From Oligoflexia bacterium (GTDB lineage: Bacteria > Bdellovibrionota > UBA1018), in the NCBI GenBank assembly GCA_014378465.1, contig JACMNQ010000029.1:1-37800 (forward strand): a stretch of DNA of 37,800 bases, given 5' to 3'. A model generated the notes under the pieces. The model made no database searches and was not told where the DNA came from. It was given only the letters and a program-made list of their open reading frames with translations. Shown here one piece after another: positions 33,659 to 37,800 of this stretch (positions are counted from its first letter, which is position 1; each line of letters starts with the position of its first letter). A program made the translations under genes and the position numbers.

Positions 33659-36600
33659 ATGGCTTCGAGTAAAATCTCAGCAATTCTTCAGTCCATCGCT
33701 GATCTTTCGGAACCGATACGTGTTCTTGGGGCGCCTGCTTCTCCTCAAGCGCTGGTGATCGCGCGCTGGGCGCTTGCCTTGAGAGATTCGACAACCCCTC
33801 GTGACGCAGTCTTTCGGCCACTCGTCATCCTTTGCCCGAGTGACGATGCTGCAGCTGAGCTTGCGTCCGACATGGAAACTCTCAGTGCCTTGATACTTGG
33901 TGAGCGCGTCACATATTCGGTGCTTCCGAGCTGGGATCAATCGCTTTACTCCCCGATCGCTCCTTCGATTCAAACTCGCCTGTCTCGAATTGCGGCTCTG
34001 ACCGACCTTCATTCGGCTTTGCCGCCTCAAGTCATCTTCACGACTCTGGTCGCGACTTCTCAAAGAACGATTCCGGTCCAGACGCTTCTGGATCACTCCA
34101 TCACACTTGAGGTCGAAGCTTCCGTGGAGACGCGTGAAGCATTGATGCAACGACTCGCTGACGCGGGGTACCTCAGAGTGGATCCGGTCGAGGATCCGGG
34201 AACCTTTGCAGTCCGTGGAGACATCGTTGACGTGTTTCCTCCCGGAAGAAACCGACCCCTTCGAGTTGAGCTTTTCGGAGACGTCATCGAAAAGATCCGT
34301 GAGTTTGACCCTGAGTCTCAGCGTGCCGCCGCAGAGCCCACACTTCAAAAAGTCACCGTCGGCCCAGCTCGTGAAGTCCTCATCAATCGTAAAACCTCGT
34401 CGGGCCTCCGCGAACGACTGAAATCGCGTGCGGATGACATTGATATCCCTCGAAGCGTGCGCGACCCGGTACTCAATTCGATTCATGAAGGAATTTACCC
34501 CGATCACAGTGATGCCTGGGGACCGCTTGTCTATCCTGATTCGCCCACCTTCTGGGAGCACCTTCTGAGTCGGGTCGGAGGCATTGGCGGCGTCGCTTTC
34601 TCGGATGAGCTCTCCTGCTTCCAGGCGTGGGACGAATTCATCGAGGAGCAGAAAAGGCTTGAACCTGAATCCATCAACTCACAGCTGATCCTCCCTGCCG
34701 TTCAGTCCCTTTACGTTTCTTCGGAGCACTTCAAACCGTTTCTGGACCTGAAGACTCGACTCTACTTTGATCGCTTCGAATCCGCCCGATTCGCTGAATC
34801 CTCCGCAGGTCCGGAAGAACAGGTGGACACTGGAGGCGGGGACAGGATCTCCAATCACCATAAAGTGTTCGTCAAATCGAACGGTGATCTCACTCATGGC
34901 TCCAGGCAGCCCCTCGAAGAGCTCGATCCTCAGTTCAAGCTCTGGATTCGGCAGGGGTTCAGGATCCTGGCACTCGCACCCACTCAGAGTCAGGCCGAGC
35001 GCATTCGCTACCTTCTTGAAGAGCGCTCGCTCCCCTGTCGGATGGAAGGACCTCTGGATCCTTCCGTGATCTGCATCTGCATCGGTACGGTGGCAGAAGG
35101 TTTTCGTTGGCCGACCGAAGGAATCGTCCTTCTCACTGAAAGTGACATTCTCGGCGCAAAACATACGAAAAAAGGGAAGAGGCGCGTCTCAAAAGCAAGC
35201 GAGGAGTCTGGCTCCGCATCCAAGGACTGGTCCAACCTCCAGGCACTCTCGGATCTGGCGCTGGGAGACGCGATTGTTCACGTGGATCACGGCATTGGCC
35301 GCTACCAGGGTCTGGTACGACTGGATCTTTCCGGTGCGCCGAGCGACTTCCTGCTTCTCGAGTATGCGAACAAGGACAAACTTTACCTGCCGGTCTACCG
35401 ACTCAATGTGATTCAGAAATACATCGGGGCAGGAGAGGGTGTGTTGCTCGATCGCCTCGGCAGCCAGCAATTCGCTCGCGCCAAGGAGAAGGTTCGCGAT
35501 GCGGTCAAGAAGATCGCGATCGATCTCATCCAGCTCTACGCCGAGAGGAAAGTCCGCTCGGGTTTTCAATTCTCGATGCGCGACAGCGCTTACACGGAAT
35601 TCGAAGCCAAGTTTCCCTTTGATGAGACTCCTGATCAGATCAAAGCGATCGATGCCACGCTCAAGGACATGGAAGAAGGCAAGATCATGGATCGCCTCGT
35701 CTGCGGAGACGTGGGTTACGGCAAGACGGAAGTCGCCATCCGCGCGGCTTTCAGGGCCGTTTCTGACGGAAAACAGGTGGCCGTTCTCGTCCCCACGACG
35801 GTACTTGCGCACCAGCATGAGCAGTCTTTCAAAAATCGTCTGAAGGATTACCCGATTCTGGTCGATTCCGTTTCACGTTTCAAATCGGCGAAGGAACAGA
35901 AAAAAGTCCTCGAGTCTCTCAAAGCCGGCAAGCTCGATATCATCATCGGCACGCACCGCCTGCTCTCGCGTGACGTCGAATTCAATGACCTGGGTCTCAT
36001 CATCGTGGACGAAGAGCAGCGCTTCGGAGTTGAACACAAGGAGAAGCTCAAGACCTTTCGCCTCAACACTTCGGTACTGACCCTGACTGCCACCCCCATC
36101 CCAAGAACGCTTCACATGGCACTCTCAGGACTTCGCGACATCAGCCTGATCAATACTCCGCCCGTGACCCGGCTCTCCATCCGCACTTATGTTTCGAAAT
36201 TTGATGAGCCCCTCATCAAACGCGCCATCGAAGTGGAGCTCAACCGCGGGGGTCAGGTCTTCTTCCTTCATAACCGCGTTCAGACGATTGCCGAGATCAC
36301 GAAACTGATCAAGGAACTCGTACCTTCCGCCAAAGTCATCGTAGGCCACGGGCAGATGGGCGAGGGGGAGCTCGAAAAGGCCATGATGGAATTTTATGAA
36401 AAGCGCGCCAACGTGCTGGTCTGCACTTCGATCATCGAGTCGGGCCTCGACGTACCGTCCGCCAACACGATCATCGTGAACCGTGCCGATGCGTTCGGAC
36501 TCTCGCAACTCTATCAGATCCGGGGGCGCGTGGGACGAGGTCAACAGCGTGCGTATGCCTACCTGCTGCTCCCGGCTGAAGGCAGCATCAGTGAGGATGC

Positions 36601-37267
36601 GAAGAAACGCCTTGAAGTGATTCAGCGCTTCGTGGAACTCGGGAGCGGCTTCAACATCGCTTCTCATGACCTTGAGCTGCGAGGGGGCGGAGACCTGCTC
36701 GGGGCCCAGCAGTCGGGCCAGATCGCGGCGGTGGGGTTTGATCTCTACACTGAGCTTCTCGAGGAAGCGATTCGTGAAATTGAAGGCAAACCTCTGAAGC
36801 CCGAGGACTCGAGACGCGAGCCTGAGATCAAGGCGCCCTTCTCCGCATTTCTCAGTGAAGAGTACGTGCCGGACGTGCACCAGAGGCTCTCGCTTTACCG
36901 CAGGTTTTCGGCCGCCAACGAAGAGTCCGCGCTCGACTCCATGGAAGAGGAACTCAAGGACCGCTTCGGCGCACTTCCCGTCGAAGCTCTGAATCTCATG
37001 TGGTTGATCCGGGTTAAACAGGTCCTGAAAAAGATCGGGATTGATTCCCTCACTGTGGGCCCGGAACGCATCGTGCTGGTTCCGGGTCCGAACAGCCAGC
37101 TGGATCCCGTGAGGGCGATCGCGCTCATCTCAAGTCACGCTCAGAAGTATCAACTCACACCGGATTCAAAATTCGTCACAAAAGTGACGATCACTTCCCT
37201 GCGGGATCTCTACTTCACGCTTCAGACCCTGCTGAAGGAACTCCTTCCTCGTCTTGCCAAGCTTTGA
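33659..37267 (+). CDS. mfd: Transcription-repair coupling factor Mfd
   Basis: This 1202-residue protein has the full Mfd plan. An N-terminal UvrB-homology region includes VEDPGTFAVRGDIVDVFPPG (about 179-198). The RNA polymerase-interacting domain begins near 533 with LGDAIVHVDHGIGRYQG. The translocase modules have Walker A GDVGYGKTE near 682-690, VLVPTTVLAHQH, the DEEQ box near 783-786, TLTATPIPRTL and GLDVPSANTIIVNRAD. A C-terminal TRCF domain follows from about 1040. Mfd displaces stalled RNA polymerase at DNA lesions and recruits UvrA. AAGG lies upstream of the ATG. The likely partner downstream is the parvulin gene, 22 bases on. Confidence 0.98.
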   Translation: MASSKISAILQSIADLSEPIRVLGAPASPQALVIARWALALRDSTTPRDAVFRPLVILCPSDDAAAELASDMETLSALILGERVTYSVLPSWDQSLYSPIAPSIQTRLSRIAALTDLHSALPPQVIFTTLVATSQRTIPVQTLLDHSITLEVEASVETREALMQRLADAGYLRVDPVEDPGTFAVRGDIVDVFPPGRNRPLRVELFGDVIEKIREFDPESQRAAAEPTLQKVTVGPAREVLINRKTSSGLRERLKSRADDIDIPRSVRDPVLNSIHEGIYPDHSDAWGPLVYPDSPTFWEHLLSRVGGIGGVAFSDELSCFQAWDEFIEEQKRLEPESINSQLILPAVQSLYVSSEHFKPFLDLKTRLYFDRFESARFAESSAGPEEQVDTGGGDRISNHHKVFVKSNGDLTHGSRQPLEELDPQFKLWIRQGFRILALAPTQSQAERIRYLLEERSLPCRMEGPLDPSVICICIGTVAEGFRWPTEGIVLLTESDILGAKHTKKGKRRVSKASEESGSASKDWSNLQALSDLALGDAIVHVDHGIGRYQGLVRLDLSGAPSDFLLLEYANKDKLYLPVYRLNVIQKYIGAGEGVLLDRLGSQQFARAKEKVRDAVKKIAIDLIQLYAERKVRSGFQFSMRDSAYTEFEAKFPFDETPDQIKAIDATLKDMEEGKIMDRLVCGDVGYGKTEVAIRAAFRAVSDGKQVAVLVPTTVLAHQHEQSFKNRLKDYPILVDSVSRFKSAKEQKKVLESLKAGKLDIIIGTHRLLSRDVEFNDLGLIIVDEEQRFGVEHKEKLKTFRLNTSVLTLTATPIPRTLHMALSGLRDISLINTPPVTRLSIRTYVSKFDEPLIKRAIEVELNRGGQVFFLHNRVQTIAEITKLIKELVPSAKVIVGHGQMGEGELEKAMMEFYEKRANVLVCTSIIESGLDVPSANTIIVNRADAFGLSQLYQIRGRVGRGQQRAYAYLLLPAEGSISEDAKKRLEVIQRFVELGSGFNIASHDLELRGGGDLLGAQQSGQIAAVGFDLYTELLEEAIREIEGKPLKPEDSRREPEIKAPFSAFLSEEYVPDVHQRLSLYRRFSAANEESALDSMEEELKDRFGALPVEALNLMWLIRVKQVLKKIGIDSLTVGPERIVLVPGPNSQLDPVRAIALISSHAQKYQLTPDSKFVTKVTITSLRDLYFTLQTLLKELLPRLAKL

Positions 37268-37289
37268 ATTGATGATAAGCTGTTGATCT

Positions 37290-37800
37290 ATGAACACTAA
37301 AAGACTCTCGCTCACTGTGCTTGCAGCCATGATCATTCCCTTGATGGCGCTCAAGACCATCGAAGCCGCCACGGAGCTCGCGCGCATCAACGGCACGGTC
37401 ATCAGCCTGGAAGATTTCAACAAGAAATACCGGGAAAATCTGAAATTCTTTCAATTCAAGGCGCCGACCAAAAAGGGTGTATTGGACGATCTCATCAAGC
37501 GAGAACTCGGAATTCAGGAGGCCAGACGCCTGAAGCTGGACCGTGATCCGGAAATCGTCGACCGCATGAACACCGTTCTCTATCACGCACTTCTGGACAA
37601 ACAGCTGGGAAAGGAGTTCGAGAAGATCAACATCACGGATGCCGAGGCCAAGGATTTCTATTCCAAAAATCCTGAGCTGCGCACCAGCCACATCTTCGTG
37701 CAGCTGAAACCTGACGCGAGCAAGGAAGACCAGGCCAAGGCGTACGCCAAGATCAAGAACGTCCAGGACACTGAGCTCAAGGCCGGCAAGACCAGCTTCG
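37290..37800 (+). CDS. SurA/PrsA-like peptidyl-prolyl cis-trans isomerase, 3-prime end cut by window
   Basis: The 170 visible residues begin with a signal peptide (MNTKRLSLTV...; cleavage probable after EAA near residue 27). A SurA_N-type helical chaperone region follows, with NGTVISLEDFNKKY at 34-47 and LIKRELGIQEARRLKL. Then comes the start of a parvulin domain, RTSHIFVQLKP near 131-141, whose His is a parvulin core residue. The protein would help fold outer-membrane or secreted proteins in the periplasm. The rest of the catalytic domain lies beyond base 37800. It is 22 bases after mfd and probably co-transcribed. Confidence 0.87.
   Translation, partial: MNTKRLSLTVLAAMIIPLMALKTIEAATELARINGTVISLEDFNKKYRENLKFFQFKAPTKKGVLDDLIKRELGIQEARRLKLDRDPEIVDRMNTVLYHALLDKQLGKEFEKINITDAEAKDFYSKNPELRTSHIFVQLKPDASKEDQAKAYAKIKNVQDTELKAGKTSF

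Noticed and set aside
33451..33672. 73-codon plus-strand frame upstream of mfd
   Set aside because: No ribosome site, cysteine- and tryptophan-odd composition, and it overlaps the mfd start and the hairpins. More likely noncoding.

Overview
The window looks like a chromosomal segment of a respiring Gram-negative bacterium. It has lipoprotein and signal-peptide genes, a periplasmic c-type cytochrome, complete respiratory complex I genes, and a parvulin-type periplasmic chaperone. Gene content and style suggest a former-Deltaproteobacteria or Bdellovibrionota-type lineage, but that is an inference and no marker in the window settles it. No insertion sequence, phage gene, integrase or CRISPR array was seen.

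Layout. Bases 1-4700 hold unrelated single genes: a truncated hemolysin III/PAQR protein, a cytochrome c fused to a sulfite-oxidase-like domain, a secreted FAS1 protein with its own promoter and terminator, a putative Na+/H+ antiporter, a 2OG-Fe(II) dioxygenase and an NlpC/P60-like lipoprotein. Bases 4959-9671, on the minus strand, hold a GYF-TM-TPR protein, seryl-tRNA synthetase and tRNA-Ser(UGA), with a terminator-like hairpin placed directly before the tRNA. Bases 9772-23263, minus strand, are a complete 14-gene complex I operon in the order nuoABCDEFGHIJKLMN. Its catalytic, Fe-S and proton-channel residues are intact, although NuoG is short.

Bases 23418-33406, same strand and immediately upstream, hold a second complex I operon of 11 genes, nuoABCDHIJKLMN, with no NADH module (EFG). 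This is the most interesting part of the window. All 11 reading frames are intact and tightly coupled. The Fe-S ligands of NuoB and NuoI (N2, N6a, N6b) are kept. The quinone-binding His and Tyr of NuoD are both Pro, and nearly every functional charged residue of the membrane arm is neutralised: both Glu of NuoK are Gln, the TM5 Glu of NuoN, NuoM and NuoL are Gln, Ala and Leu, and the channel Lys and His residues, the NuoH glutamates and the NuoA Asp/Glu are also replaced. The neighbouring operon is an internal control that retains all of them. I infer a structurally maintained complex I paralogue that neither reduces quinone nor pumps protons by the known mechanism.

Bases 33659-37800, plus strand, hold mfd (transcription-repair coupling factor) followed by the start of a SurA/PrsA-like peptidyl-prolyl isomerase cut by the window edge. 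The 252-base divergent gap between the second nuo operon and mfd holds two hairpins and probably both promoters.
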